From contig JAXGYZ010000004.1 in assembly GCA_040772005.1 (NCBI GenBank), forward strand, positions 62,001-126,000: 64,000 nt of DNA, given 5' to 3'. Numbering within the stretch: the first letter of the stretch is position 1; each line of letters opens with the position of its first letter. The position numbers were made by a program, and so were the translations under genes. This DNA is from MWBF01 sp040772005. GTDB lineage: Bacteria; Chloroflexota; Anaerolineae; CG2-30-64-16. Shown here piece by piece: positions 33,912 to 42,698 of the stretch. The notes beneath the pieces are model-generated. The model was not told the origin of the DNA, searched no databases, and saw only the letters and a list, made by a program, of their open reading frames with translations.

Positions 33912-33951
33912 CCTGGCACGAAAGCGGGTCTCTTGGACCAAAGAGAGTAGA

Positions 33952-34929
33952 ATGACAGACCGACCCAACTTCCGGCTGCGCGACTTTCAAAGTACGGACA
34001 TTCCTGCACTGGTGTCCATCTGGAACCGGTCCTTTCCTGATACGCCGACGACGGTCGAGCAAGAAGAGTTCTGGGAGAAGAACTATCCTGCGGATAACCC
34101 GCGGCTCCGATTCGTCGTCGAAACGACCGGCGGCGCGGTCGTGGGGCAGGGTTCCTGCATGTTCCCCTTCTGGATGCAGAACAGCATGGGCGTGTACTCG
34201 ATCTATGCCGTCGTTGACCCGACGTGGCGCGGACGCGGCATCGGGCGGGCGCTGTTCGCGCGGCTGGAGCCCTACGCCTGGCAGCAGGGCGCGCAGCGGC
34301 TATGGACCGACTGCCGGGAGGATCATGCCGAGGCAATCCGCTTCCTCGAGGCGGGAGGCTACCGGCAGTACGGCGTGCGCTTCGAGCAGGCATTCGACCT
34401 CACGGCGTTCGCTCCGGAGCAATACGCGGATGTCATCGCGCGGGTGGAGGCCGAAGGTTACACCCTGACGACCTTTGCTGAGGAGCGAGCGCTGCGGCCC
34501 GACGCGGAACGAGCACTGTACGATCTCTTCCGGGTGACGCTGTTGGATGTGCCGTTCCCCGGCGATGCGGTCATCGAGGAGCCGTACGACCTCTGGCAGA
34601 AGCACCTGGCGAGCCCGTCAAGCGACCCTGCCTTCATCTTCCTGGCGAAGCACGGGGACGAGTTGGTCGGGCTGAGCGAGATCGACCTGCCGAAGGATGG
34701 CCCGGCCAACACCAGCATGACGGGCGTGCTGCGCGAGCACCGCGGCAAGGGCGTCGCGCTCGCGCTCAAGGTCGCGTCGCTCCGTGCGCTCAAGGCGCGC
34801 GGCTACGCCGAGACGCGCACGCAGAACGACACGCTCAACCCGGCCATCCTGCACCTTAACGAGAAGCTGGGCTACCGGCGGCTGCCCGGCTGGCTGCAAT
34901 ACGAAAAGTACAGGGAGCAACAGTCCTGA
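33952..34929 (+). CDS. tandem GNAT-family N-acetyltransferase
   Basis: 325 residues from ATG 33952 (an upstream in-frame ATG lies in the repeat). There are two GNAT domains. The first has the acetyl-CoA loop VDPTWRGRGIGRALFARLE (~90). The second has VLREHRGKGVALALKVASLRAL (~265) and NPAILHLNEKLGYRRLPGW. Tandem GNATs usually acetylate small amines or act in antibiotic resistance; the substrate is unknown. TGATG overlap with the antiporter gene suggests translational coupling. Confidence 0.88.
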   Translation: MTDRPNFRLRDFQSTDIPALVSIWNRSFPDTPTTVEQEEFWEKNYPADNPRLRFVVETTGGAVVGQGSCMFPFWMQNSMGVYSIYAVVDPTWRGRGIGRALFARLEPYAWQQGAQRLWTDCREDHAEAIRFLEAGGYRQYGVRFEQAFDLTAFAPEQYADVIARVEAEGYTLTTFAEERALRPDAERALYDLFRVTLLDVPFPGDAVIEEPYDLWQKHLASPSSDPAFIFLAKHGDELVGLSEIDLPKDGPANTSMTGVLREHRGKGVALALKVASLRALKARGYAETRTQNDTLNPAILHLNEKLGYRRLPGWLQYEKYREQQS

Positions 34930-36836
34930 TGGAAGGCGGAACCTCCTACCTTTCGCTCCTGACGGTCGTCCTGCTGGCGCTGCTGGTGCCCGCGCTGACG
35001 ACTCAGATCCGCGCGATCCGCATTCCGATCGTGGTCGGGGAAATCGTCGCGGGTATCATCGTGGGGCAGAGCGGGCTTCGTCTGGTCTCGGCGCACGACC
35101 CCTGGCTGACGATGCTCTCCACCCTCGGCTTCAGCTTTCTGATGTTCCTGGCCGGGTTGGAACTCGACATCGACGTGCTCCGGAACGGCGGCCAGCAGGG
35201 ATCGGGCGAGAAACCAGGCAGACTTTCGCCTGTCATTCTCGGCATCGGTTCATTCGTCCTGACGCTGGGCATGGCCTTTGGCATCTCCTCCACGCTGACC
35301 GCGATCGGGCTGGTGCGTGATCCGCTGTTGATGACGCTGGTCCTCTCAACCACTTCGCTGGGATTGGTGCTGCCGACGCTCAAGGAACGCCGCGAGACGC
35401 GCACGGTCTACGGTCAGGCCATCCTGCTGGCCTCACTGACAGCCGATTTCGCGACGATGATCCTCATCAGCATCTACGTCATCTTCCACACGAACGGCCT
35501 GACGCTCCAGATGTTGGTGGTCCTGGTGATTCTGGCGCTCTTCTTTGCGTTCTACCGTCTCGCGCAGCGCGCCCAACGACATCCCCCGCTGGAGTCGTTC
35601 TTCCGCCGGGTCGGCAGCGCCGCCAGCCACATCCCAATGCGCGGCGCGATGGCCATTTCCCTGGTCTTCATCGCCTTCGCGCAGCAGCTCGGCGTCGAAG
35701 TCATTCTCGGAGCTTTCCTCGGCGGTGCGCTCGTTGCCCTGCTGGACCCGCGCGAGAGTTCGCCGCTGCGTGAGCAATTGGACGTGATGGGCTTTGGCTT
35801 CTTCATCCCGATCTTCTTCATTACGGTGGGGGTGAACTTCGACCTGCGTGCCATCCTCGGTTCGCGGCAAGTTCTGACGCTCGTGCCACTGCTGATCGTG
35901 GCGGCCTATCTTATCAAGCTGGTGTCGGGGCTGCTGTTCCGCCTGAACTTCGACTGGCGGCGCACCTTTGGCGCGGGCATTCTCCTGTCCTCCCGCCTCA
36001 GCCTCATCATTGCCGCGTCCGCGATCGCGCTGGAGTTGGGTGTCATCACCAGCGGCGTTAATTCCGCCATTATCCTGGTGGCGCTCGTCACCTGTACGGT
36101 CTCACCGCTGTTGTTCAATCGCATTGTGCCATCAGGGACGGAGACGCCGCCGGAGTTGACAGTGGTCGTGGGCAACGACGCGGAAGCCCTCGCACTTGCG
36201 GAGCGTCTGGCCCGCCGTGAGCAGCGCGTCAAGCTTGCGTATCTCGATGGGACTGCATCCGGGGCACCGGGGGCAGGGGCATCGCGTGCGGGCCTCCAAC
36301 CTGTTCCGCTGGCCGGGGTCAGCGAAGACAGCATCCGCGCGCTGGGCGGCTGCCAGGCGCACACGCTGGTGGCCCTGTTGGGCGACGACACCAGCAACCT
36401 GCGGCTGTGCCAGGTTGCCCGGGTATCGTGTGGGGTGCCCAACGTCGTCGCGCGGGTCAACAAGCCTGCCAACCTGGAAGCCTATACCGCGATCGGCGTC
36501 GTACCCGTGTCGGCATGGGAATCCGAGATCAGCGCGCTCGAAAACCTGACCTTAAACCCGAATATCTACAAGCTGCTCTCCACACCGGCAGCAGGCCGCG
36601 AGATCAGTGAACTGGAGGTCATGGACCTGAGTTGCAACGGCACCCCGCTCCACGAATTACGCCTGCCGGGCGCGGCGCTCATCATCGTGTTGCAGCGCGC
36701 GGGCGAGTTCATCGTGCCGCGCGGCAATACACGGTTGGAACTAGGGGACCGGGTCACGGTCCTTGCGAACAGCAGTGAAATGGAAGAAGTGCGGGCGCTG
36801 TTGACCGGCGAGAGAGGAAACGTGCAGACCGGTTAA
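34929..36836 (+). CDS. CPA2-type monovalent cation/proton antiporter with TrkA-like domains
   Basis: 635 residues. About 12 membrane helices occupy residues 5-395, including the CPA2 pattern VGEIVAGIIVGQSGL and LMFLAGLELDID. A cytoplasmic TrkA-N-like part follows (LTVVVGNDAEALALAERLARR, ~410-530); it lacks the classic GxGxxG loop, so nucleotide binding is uncertain. A TrkA-C domain ends it (PRGNTRLELGDRVTVLANSSEM). It probably exchanges K+ or Na+ for H+. Confidence 0.9.
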   Translation: MEGGTSYLSLLTVVLLALLVPALTTQIRAIRIPIVVGEIVAGIIVGQSGLRLVSAHDPWLTMLSTLGFSFLMFLAGLELDIDVLRNGGQQGSGEKPGRLSPVILGIGSFVLTLGMAFGISSTLTAIGLVRDPLLMTLVLSTTSLGLVLPTLKERRETRTVYGQAILLASLTADFATMILISIYVIFHTNGLTLQMLVVLVILALFFAFYRLAQRAQRHPPLESFFRRVGSAASHIPMRGAMAISLVFIAFAQQLGVEVILGAFLGGALVALLDPRESSPLREQLDVMGFGFFIPIFFITVGVNFDLRAILGSRQVLTLVPLLIVAAYLIKLVSGLLFRLNFDWRRTFGAGILLSSRLSLIIAASAIALELGVITSGVNSAIILVALVTCTVSPLLFNRIVPSGTETPPELTVVVGNDAEALALAERLARREQRVKLAYLDGTASGAPGAGASRAGLQPVPLAGVSEDSIRALGGCQAHTLVALLGDDTSNLRLCQVARVSCGVPNVVARVNKPANLEAYTAIGVVPVSAWESEISALENLTLNPNIYKLLSTPAAGREISELEVMDLSCNGTPLHELRLPGAALIIVLQRAGEFIVPRGNTRLELGDRVTVLANSSEMEEVRALLTGERGNVQTG

Positions 36837-36844
36837 AAAGAAAG

Positions 36845-36916
36845 TACCCCCAGCAGGACTCGAACCTGCGCTTCTAGCTCCGGAGGCTAGCGCTCTATCC
36901 ACTGAGCTATGGGGGC
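36845..36916 (-). tRNA. tRNA-Arg (CCG)
   Basis: A 72-nt gene with acceptor GCCCCCA/TGGGGGT (the closing pair is G-U), anticodon stem CTAGC/GCTAG, and loop CTCCGGA with anticodon CCG. The T-loop is GGTTCGAGTCC. No CCA is encoded. It begins 8 nt after the convergent antiporter stop. Confidence 0.95.
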
Positions 36917-36987
36917 GAACAACGAGCTAAGTATAGCACCGAGTCCCTGCGCGCGCAAAAACCGGCGGGCCGGACATAAGGCAGATA

Positions 36988-37036
36988 ATAAAACAGGGCC
37001 GAAGTTAGGCACTGCCAGCCCTGCCTAACCCCGACC
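36988..37036 (-). terminator. Rho-independent terminator of the ECF transport operon
   Basis: On the minus strand, GTTAGGCA (37029-37022) pairs with TGCCTAAC (37011-37004) around a 10-nt loop, with further GGG/CCC pairing outside. GCCCTGTTTTATTAT follows, which serves as the U-tract. It lies about 60 nt after the EcfT stop. Confidence 0.75.
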
Positions 37037-37094
37037 CGAAGTATTTTCAGTTTACCCTGCACGGTCTACATCGAAAGTGAGGCACCATACGTTG

Positions 37095-37880
37095 TTACAA
37101 CACGCGCAAGAAGACTGCAATTAAAGTTACAGCCACCAACAAGCACAACACATAGATGTCCGCCGGCCGCAGGTGCAAAGGCCGGAACGTCGTCCGGCGA
37201 ATGCCGGGCGCACCGAGCGCCCGCGCCTCCAACGCCCACCCCAGGCGCTCCCCGTGGCGCAGCGCGCCGATGACGACTGCCACCAGGATGGGCCGGTACG
37301 CGGCCAGGCGCTCCGTGAGGCTGCGCTTTGCCAGGTCCAGCCCGCGCGCCTGCTGCGCCTCGCTCACTTGCTCGAACAGGCCGCCGAGGATGGGCAGGTA
37401 GCGCAGCGCCAACGCCAGCGTCAACCCCCAAGTGTGCGGCAGGCGCAGCGCCACGAACCCGCGCACCATCTCGCCCTGGTCGGTCGTGCTGATCCAGAAG
37501 TAGAACGTCAGGCTGAGGGCCAGCAGCCGGGCGGCCAGCAGCAGCCCCTGCATGGCCGCGCTGGCAGTCACGCGCACCGGCCCCAGCCGGAGCCAGACTG
37601 CCCCGGGCCCGCCCGCAAACAGCGTGGTCAGCGTGACGACGACGATCAGGAGCGGCAGCAGCCCGCGCAGGAAGCTGCTGATGCGCGGCCAGGGGATACG
37701 TGCGAGGCGCAGCAACAGCAGGCACAGCAGTGCCACTGCCAGCGCCATGCCCACCGCCACCTGGGGCGCGGACCAGAGGAACGTGAGCAGCGCGGCCACA
37801 ACGACGAACGCCAGCTTGACGCGCGGGTCCAGCGCGTACAGCCAGTTGTTGCGGCGAACGAACAGGTCGAAGCCGGTCAC
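37095..37880 (-). CDS. ECF transporter transmembrane (T) component
   Basis: 261 residues. GTG 37880 has GGAGG 7 nt upstream and overlaps the ATPase stop (GTGA). RRNNWLYALDPRVKLAFVVV is the typical EcfT N terminus. It has about five membrane helices, then the coupling helices with ERLAAYRPILVAVVIGALRHGERLGWALEARALG, which includes the ARG-type motif. It joins the two ATPase domains to a substrate-specific S subunit. No S gene is adjacent. Confidence 0.9.
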   Translation of the reverse strand: MTGFDLFVRRNNWLYALDPRVKLAFVVVAALLTFLWSAPQVAVGMALAVALLCLLLLRLARIPWPRISSFLRGLLPLLIVVVTLTTLFAGGPGAVWLRLGPVRVTASAAMQGLLLAARLLALSLTFYFWISTTDQGEMVRGFVALRLPHTWGLTLALALRYLPILGGLFEQVSEAQQARGLDLAKRSLTERLAAYRPILVAVVIGALRHGERLGWALEARALGAPGIRRTTFRPLHLRPADIYVLCLLVAVTLIAVFLRVL

Positions 37881-39646
37881 GACGCTGCCTCCGCCGCTGA
37901 CAGGCGCGGCCACGCGGCCACGAACTGGTCCAGGCTGGCGATGCCGCGCGGCAGGCCATAATGTTCGAGCCGCTGCGCCAGGCGGACGACCGGCGGCGCG
38001 GCCAGCCGGGCCTGCCGCAGCACAGCACGGTGGGCGAACAGCTCCGCGGGCGGGCCGTCGAACAGCACGCGACCGTCCAGCATAACGGCCGCACGCGTGG
38101 CGTGCTCGGCCACGAGGCGCATGTCGTGCGCGATGAGGACAACCGTGTGGCCGGCGCGATGGTACGCGCTCACCGCGGCCATGAGTTCCTGGCGGCTGCG
38201 CCGGTCCAGCCCCCCGGTCGGCTCATCGAGGATCAGAATGTCCGGCTGCGCGGCCATAACTGCGGCCAGCGCCACCAGGCGGCGCTCCCCGCTGCCGAGG
38301 ACCGCGGGCGGCAGGTCGCGATGCTCGGCGAGTCGAAACTGCGCCACGGCCGCGGCCACGCGCTCGGCCACGTGGGCCGGCGCCAGCCCTTGCAGCCGCA
38401 GCCCGAAGGCGATCTCCTCCTCCACGGTGTCCGCGAAAATCTGGTGGTCAGGGTTCTGGAAGACATAGCCCACCGTATGCGCGAGCTCCGCAACACGCAG
38501 ATGTCGCGTGTCCCGGCCGTCCACCTGCACGCGACCGCCGCTCGGCCTGAGCAGGCCGTTGAGATGCTTGGCGAGCGTAGTCTTGCCGGAACCATTCGGC
38601 CCGACAAGCGCCAGGAACTCCCCGCGCGCCACGGTCAGGTTGACCCCGCGCAGCGCGGTTGCGCCGTCCGGATAGGCGAAGGAGAGGTCCTCGACGACGA
38701 TTTGAGGTTCAGCGGCGAGGGGCGCGCTGCGAGCAGTCGGTTCGGGCGGCTGGTGCTGCGCAGCCGGGTCCTGCCGCGCGCGCCGGCTGCGCAGCGCGGC
38801 CCGCAGGGCGCGATAGGCCGCTCCCATGCCGGTGCGAGCCTCCGCAGACAGGGCCAGCCGCTCGCCCAGCTCGACCATCTCCGGCACGCTGAGGCCCCAG
38901 TCGGCCAGTTGCGCAGCCGCGCCGAAGACTACACGCGGCGGACCATCGAGGGCAATGCGGCCCTCGTGTAACACGGCGACGCGGCCGGCATAGCGCGCGG
39001 CCCGCTCGACCTCCTGCGTGGCGATCACGATGGCGACCTGTCGCTCACGCGCCAGCCGCAACAGCACGTTGAATACGCCTGCTTTGCCTGCGGGGTCCAG
39101 ATTAGCCGTCGGCTCGTCCAGCACGAGCACCTGCGGCCGCATCGCCAGCATCGCGGCAATCGCCACCCGCTGTTTCTCACCGCCGGACAGCCGATGCGGC
39201 GACCGGTCACGGTGCTCGGTCAGCCCCACGGCAGCCAGCGCCCAGGCCACGCGCGCGGCAATCTCCTGCACGGGCAGGCCCAGGTTCTCCGGCCCGAAGG
39301 CAATCTCATCTTCGACGCGCATCTGTGTGAGCTGCGCTTCCGCATCCTGAAAGACCAGCCCGACCGTGCGCGCCAGCTCCGCGACCGGATGCTGTTTCGT
39401 GTTCTGCCCGGCCACGGTTACGTCGCCGCGGAACACGCCGCCGGTGACATGGGGCGCCAGCCCGTTCAGCGCCAGGCACAGGGTTGACTTGCCTGCGCCC
39501 ACGCGACCGAGCAGCGCCACAAACTCACCCGGGTGGACCGCCAGATTCACCCCGCGCAAAACCTCAACCGCCGCCGCATCGGGCAGCGGCGGCGGGTATG
39601 CGTAGTGCAGTTCGTTGACAACGACGATGGGCGCGGGGAGAGACAA
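37877..39646 (-). CDS. ECF transporter ATPase, two fused ABC domains
   Basis: About 589 residues from a proposed TTG at 39644-39646, just after the previous stop; a longer reading runs into the upstream gene. Domain 1 has Walker A GRVGAGKST (Arg where Pro/Ala is usual), LSGGEKQRVAIAAML and VLDEPTANLDP. Domain 2 has GPNGSGKTT, VLGSGERRLVALAAVMA (the first signature residue is degenerate) and ILDEPTGGLDRRS. It matches the EcfA1-A2 (YkoD-like) fusion that powers vitamin uptake. Confidence 0.9.
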   Translation of the reverse strand: MSLPAPIVVVNELHYAYPPPLPDAAAVEVLRGVNLAVHPGEFVALLGRVGAGKSTLCLALNGLAPHVTGGVFRGDVTVAGQNTKQHPVAELARTVGLVFQDAEAQLTQMRVEDEIAFGPENLGLPVQEIAARVAWALAAVGLTEHRDRSPHRLSGGEKQRVAIAAMLAMRPQVLVLDEPTANLDPAGKAGVFNVLLRLARERQVAIVIATQEVERAARYAGRVAVLHEGRIALDGPPRVVFGAAAQLADWGLSVPEMVELGERLALSAEARTGMGAAYRALRAALRSRRARQDPAAQHQPPEPTARSAPLAAEPQIVVEDLSFAYPDGATALRGVNLTVARGEFLALVGPNGSGKTTLAKHLNGLLRPSGGRVQVDGRDTRHLRVAELAHTVGYVFQNPDHQIFADTVEEEIAFGLRLQGLAPAHVAERVAAAVAQFRLAEHRDLPPAVLGSGERRLVALAAVMAAQPDILILDEPTGGLDRRSRQELMAAVSAYHRAGHTVVLIAHDMRLVAEHATRAAVMLDGRVLFDGPPAELFAHRAVLRQARLAAPPVVRLAQRLEHYGLPRGIASLDQFVAAWPRLSAAEAAS

Positions 39647-39651
39647 GGGAC

Positions 39652-40677
39652 CTACTTGGGCAGGAACGCTGCGTCCACCATATCCGTGTACGCCAGATTG
39701 CGCGTGACGAGGCCCTTCTCCTGCAGCCACGCGATCACATCCGTGACCTCGGCCTCACTCGGCACGCCGCGCGTCGGGAAGGGCGGCATCTCGTAGCTGT
39801 CCTGGAGGTTCTGCGGCACGCGGCCCTGCTCGATCAGGATGGCGCGGTACTGCTCGGGATTCGCGTTGAGCTCGGTCACGGCCTGCTCCCACGCGGCAAG
39901 AAACTTCGTGACGGTCTGCGGCTTGGCCGCCAGCGCGGCGGTGGTAAAGGTGAGCACCGACTGCGAGAGCTCCGCGTACCCGGCGTCATCCACGACCAGC
40001 GTCGCGCCCGCGGCGATGGCGCCCTGCGCCAGCGGATCCGGCAGCACGGCGGCCTGAATGTTGCCGTTCATCAACTGCTCGTAGCGGACGGTAATGGCGC
40101 CCACCTCGATCTTGGCGATCTCATCGGGAGCCAGCCCTTCGGCGGTCAGGATGCGGTCGGTGAGATACTCGATGATCGTATTGTTGCTGATGCCGATCGG
40201 CACGCCCTTGAGGTCAGCCGGAATCGTAATGTTTGAGCGCTGGGCCGACAGGATGCGAAACAGCGGCGCGTCCGGGAAGGGCCGGCGCGAGGTGTAAACG
40301 GCCTTGACGCGCGTCTGCTCCTTGTTCAGCAGGCCGACGGATTGCAGGTCGGTCAGCACTGCGTCCACCTGCCCCGTCTGGATGAGCACATCGCGCTCCT
40401 GCGGGCTCTTGACGGGCACGGTCTCCACCTGGATGCCCTGCGCCTCGAAGTAGCCGTTCTGCTGCGCGACGAAAATCGGGATGATGTCCAGCACGGGGAT
40501 CAGCGCAATCTTGAGCTTGCCATCCTGAGCAGGTGCGACGGCTGTCTCGGCTTGCTCCACAGGGGTGGGCATCTGACCGGTGCTGCTCACGGGCGCGGCG
40601 ACCGGCACGCAGCCGGCCAAGGCCAGGACAATCACCAACGGCACGAATAAGGCTACAACACGGCGTCGGAAAATCAC
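39652..40677 (-). CDS. THI5/NMT1-like ABC substrate-binding lipoprotein
   Basis: 341 residues from GTG 40677 (GGAG 8 nt upstream). The lipoprotein signal ends in LALAGC. The mature part is a type II binding protein of the SsuA/THI5 group: LKIALIPVLDIIPIFVAQQNGYFEAQGI, then IQTGQVDAVLTDLQSV and LKGVPIGISNNTIIEYLTDRIL. Relatives bind thiamine pyrimidine precursors or sulfonates. The neighbouring transport genes are ECF-type rather than the usual permease/ATPase, which is odd. No TPP riboswitch was seen upstream. Confidence 0.85.
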   Translation of the reverse strand: MIFRRRVVALFVPLVIVLALAGCVPVAAPVSSTGQMPTPVEQAETAVAPAQDGKLKIALIPVLDIIPIFVAQQNGYFEAQGIQVETVPVKSPQERDVLIQTGQVDAVLTDLQSVGLLNKEQTRVKAVYTSRRPFPDAPLFRILSAQRSNITIPADLKGVPIGISNNTIIEYLTDRILTAEGLAPDEIAKIEVGAITVRYEQLMNGNIQAAVLPDPLAQGAIAAGATLVVDDAGYAELSQSVLTFTTAALAAKPQTVTKFLAAWEQAVTELNANPEQYRAILIEQGRVPQNLQDSYEMPPFPTRGVPSEAEVTDVIAWLQEKGLVTRNLAYTDMVDAAFLPK

Positions 40678-40715
40678 GACTGCTACTCCTTCATACTTCA
40701 AAACGGCTTACCAGG

Positions 40716-41090
40716 TCACTTACGTTTGGCTCTGCGCGCGTCGGGTTGTTGGGTGGGCAGCTCGCCCGGCGTCGGACGCTGGCGGCGCCACGGGACGATG
40801 GGCGGTTCAGCCTCGTCCGGCGCTGCCTCTTCCTCCGCATCTTCCCACGAATCCCAATCGCCGCTCCACACGGGGGGCGTCATCGGGACCACGGCCAGCC
40901 GGAAGACCAGGTAGCCCAGGCCGACGCCCACGGCGAGCGCGACGAGGGTGCCCTGCCATTGCGTCAGGTCAAAGACCCGGTGCAACAGCCAGCCGATTGC
41001 AGCAAAGCCGAAAGCGCCCAGCGCCGCGCCGAACAGCGCAACCAGGATAACCAGAATGGCTATGACCAACCCTGCCAGGAGACCGCGCAT
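40716..41090 (-). CDS. small membrane protein, two helices and acidic/basic tail
   Basis: 124 residues. Two hydrophobic helices (~5-38 and ~47-68) precede a tail that is acidic (DWDSWEDAEEEAAPDEAEP) then basic (DARRAKRK). It lies 38 nt upstream of the binding protein in the same direction. Too small for a usual six-helix S component. Function unknown. Confidence 0.65.
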   Translation of the reverse strand: MRGLLAGLVIAILVILVALFGAALGAFGFAAIGWLLHRVFDLTQWQGTLVALAVGVGLGYLVFRLAVVPMTPPVWSGDWDSWEDAEEEAAPDEAEPPIVPWRRQRPTPGELPTQQPDARRAKRK

Positions 41091-41146
41091 CTACGCACCC
41101 CTTTCACCGTTACGCGGAGCACAAACAAAAGTATAGCACACTTCAC

Positions 41147-41704
41147 TCACAGCATGTGTGAGATGACTACCCGTATGCCGATGCTGACGAGGATGAGCCC
41201 GCCGATGACTTCCATACGCTTGCCGAAGGTCTGGCCCAACCGGTTGCCCAGGTAGACGCCGAGAATCGACATGAGCGCGGCCACGAGGCCGATGATGATG
41301 ACCGGCCAGACGATGCTGACGCGCAGCACGGCGAACGACAGGCCGACGGCAAACGCATCGATGCTGGTCGCGATGGCGAGCATGACCAGCGTCCCGCCGC
41401 GCGAGGGGTCCACGCAGGGCCCATCGTCATCAGCGTCCAGCCCGGAGCGCACCATCCGCACGCCGACGAACGCCAGCAGCCCAAACGCAACCCAATGGTC
41501 GAACGCTGAGATGTATCGCTCCACGCCAATGCCGACCAGCCAGCCCAACGCCGGCATCAGGGCCTGGAACAGGCCGAAGTGGAAGGCCAGTCGAAAGACG
41601 GGGCGCGGCCCGTTGATGAAGCCGGTGGTGCCGGCGCAGAGGCAGACGGCAAACGCGTCCATAGCGAGGCCGAGTGCAATGAGAAAGATTTCCAGGAGAC
41701 TCAC
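41147..41704 (-). CDS. mntP: manganese exporter MntP
   Basis: 185 residues, six membrane helices. Signature acidic residues appear twice, ALGLAMDAFAVCLCAG (~15) and ATSIDAFAVGLSFAV (~115), as in the two-repeat MntP fold that exports Mn2+. No yybP-ykoY manganese riboswitch was recognised in the leader, but a long hairpin lies between the -10 box and the start. Confidence 0.93.
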   Translation of the reverse strand: MSLLEIFLIALGLAMDAFAVCLCAGTTGFINGPRPVFRLAFHFGLFQALMPALGWLVGIGVERYISAFDHWVAFGLLAFVGVRMVRSGLDADDDGPCVDPSRGGTLVMLAIATSIDAFAVGLSFAVLRVSIVWPVIIIGLVAALMSILGVYLGNRLGQTFGKRMEVIGGLILVSIGIRVVISHML

Positions 41705-41730
41705 GGTTTGGTGACCCTGCGTGCAAAATG

Positions 41731-41797
41731 AACCGGCTGGCCGGCCGCGTCAGGCGACGCGCCGTCCAACCGGTGACGAACGATGGATGAGATTATA
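41731..41797 (-). promoter_or_regulatory. mntP promoter and leader hairpin
   Basis: The -10 TATAAT (41797-41792 on minus) has TTGGGC 17 bp upstream as a weak -35. In the leader, ACCGGTTGG pairs with CCAGCCGGT and inside it GCGTC pairs with GACGC, making one long hairpin (about 41774-41731). It may regulate mntP or only be a structural palindrome. Confidence 0.5.
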
Positions 41798-41832
41798 TCC
41801 AACGAGGCCGCGTGGCCCAAAAACGGGGCACT

Positions 41833-42591
41833 TTACAGGTAGCGGCTGAACCACGCGGCGATGAGCTGCCCGGCGTAGCGGGCGTCCTCCTCGTCGAGCA
41901 TCAGGTGGTCGCCCCGGTCGAGCGCAACGAGGCTCTTGGGATGGCGTGCGAGGCCATAGATGTGCTCGGCCGCGCTGATCGGCACGACCCGGTCTTCGGG
42001 CGCGTGCAGGATGAGCAGCGGCGTCTTCAGTTCGGCCAGGATGCGGCGCATGCTCTGGTCGCGCAGGTCATCGAGGAACTGCTTCTTCAGATGAAAGCGC
42101 CGGCCCATCAGCTCGACCTCCGCCTCACCTGCCGCCTCGATCTCAGGGGCCTTGCTGAGGATGATTTCCTCGAGATGGCCGAGGTTGGCGGGCGACGCAA
42201 TGGTGACGATCGCAGCGACGGACGGGATATGCCGGGCCGCCATCAGGCAGGCCGCACCGCCCAACGAATGGCCGATGAGCAGGCGCGGGGCCTCGTGTTG
42301 CGCCTCCAACATGCGCGCGGCCGCCGCGATATCCAGCACGTTGGACGTGAAGTTCGTGTCTGCGAAGACGCCCTCGCTCTCGCCCAGGCCGGTGAAGTCG
42401 AAGCGCAGCACGCCGATGCCCGCCTCCGCCAGCGCGCGGTCCATGAAGCCGATGGTCTTCAGGTTCTTGGTGCAGCCGAAGCAGTGGGCAAAGACGGCAT
42501 AGGCGCGCGGCGCGGCCTGGGCCGGCAGGTCCAGCCGTCCCTCCAGCGGTGCGCCACTCCCACCCGCGAAAGTGATCTTTTCAGTGCGCAT
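41833..42591 (-). CDS. alpha/beta hydrolase
   Basis: 252 residues from ATG 42591. The oxyanion-side motif is VFAHCFGCTKNLK, the nucleophile is in LLIGHSLGGAACL (~95), the acid is in LHAPEDRVVP, and the His is in LDRGDHLMLD. It matches the hydrolase half of bifunctional hydrolase/OsmC proteins, but the OsmC half is absent here. Esterase or dehydrogenase-like peroxide defence role unknown. Confidence 0.85.
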   Translation of the reverse strand: MRTEKITFAGGSGAPLEGRLDLPAQAAPRAYAVFAHCFGCTKNLKTIGFMDRALAEAGIGVLRFDFTGLGESEGVFADTNFTSNVLDIAAAARMLEAQHEAPRLLIGHSLGGAACLMAARHIPSVAAIVTIASPANLGHLEEIILSKAPEIEAAGEAEVELMGRRFHLKKQFLDDLRDQSMRRILAELKTPLLILHAPEDRVVPISAAEHIYGLARHPKSLVALDRGDHLMLDEEDARYAGQLIAAWFSRYL

Positions 42592-42619
42592 GTCACCCTG
42601 CTTAACCAGACGGGGCACA

Positions 42620-42679
42620 CTTACTCTTTACTCGTTACTCATTACTGATTCGAATAACGAGTAATGAGTAACGAGTAAC
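42620..42679. repeat. GAGTAA-type inverted repeat, copy 3
   Basis: ACTCTTTACTCGTTACTCATTACTG faces ATAACGAGTAATGAGTAACG in the gap between the nucleoside permease operon and the hydrolase gene. Same family as 27252-27322 and 30265-30328. It probably ends the operon transcript. Confidence 0.75.
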
Positions 42680-42698
42680 CGCGCCCTGCAGCGATCCT

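Noticed and set aside
40678..41146. TPP riboswitch ahead of the THI5-like gene
   Set aside because: No CTGAGA plus ACCTGATC signature on the minus strand; the region is filled by another gene.
41147..41797. yybP-ykoY manganese riboswitch ahead of mntP
   Set aside because: The leader is too short and lacks the conserved loop sequences; only a simple hairpin is present.
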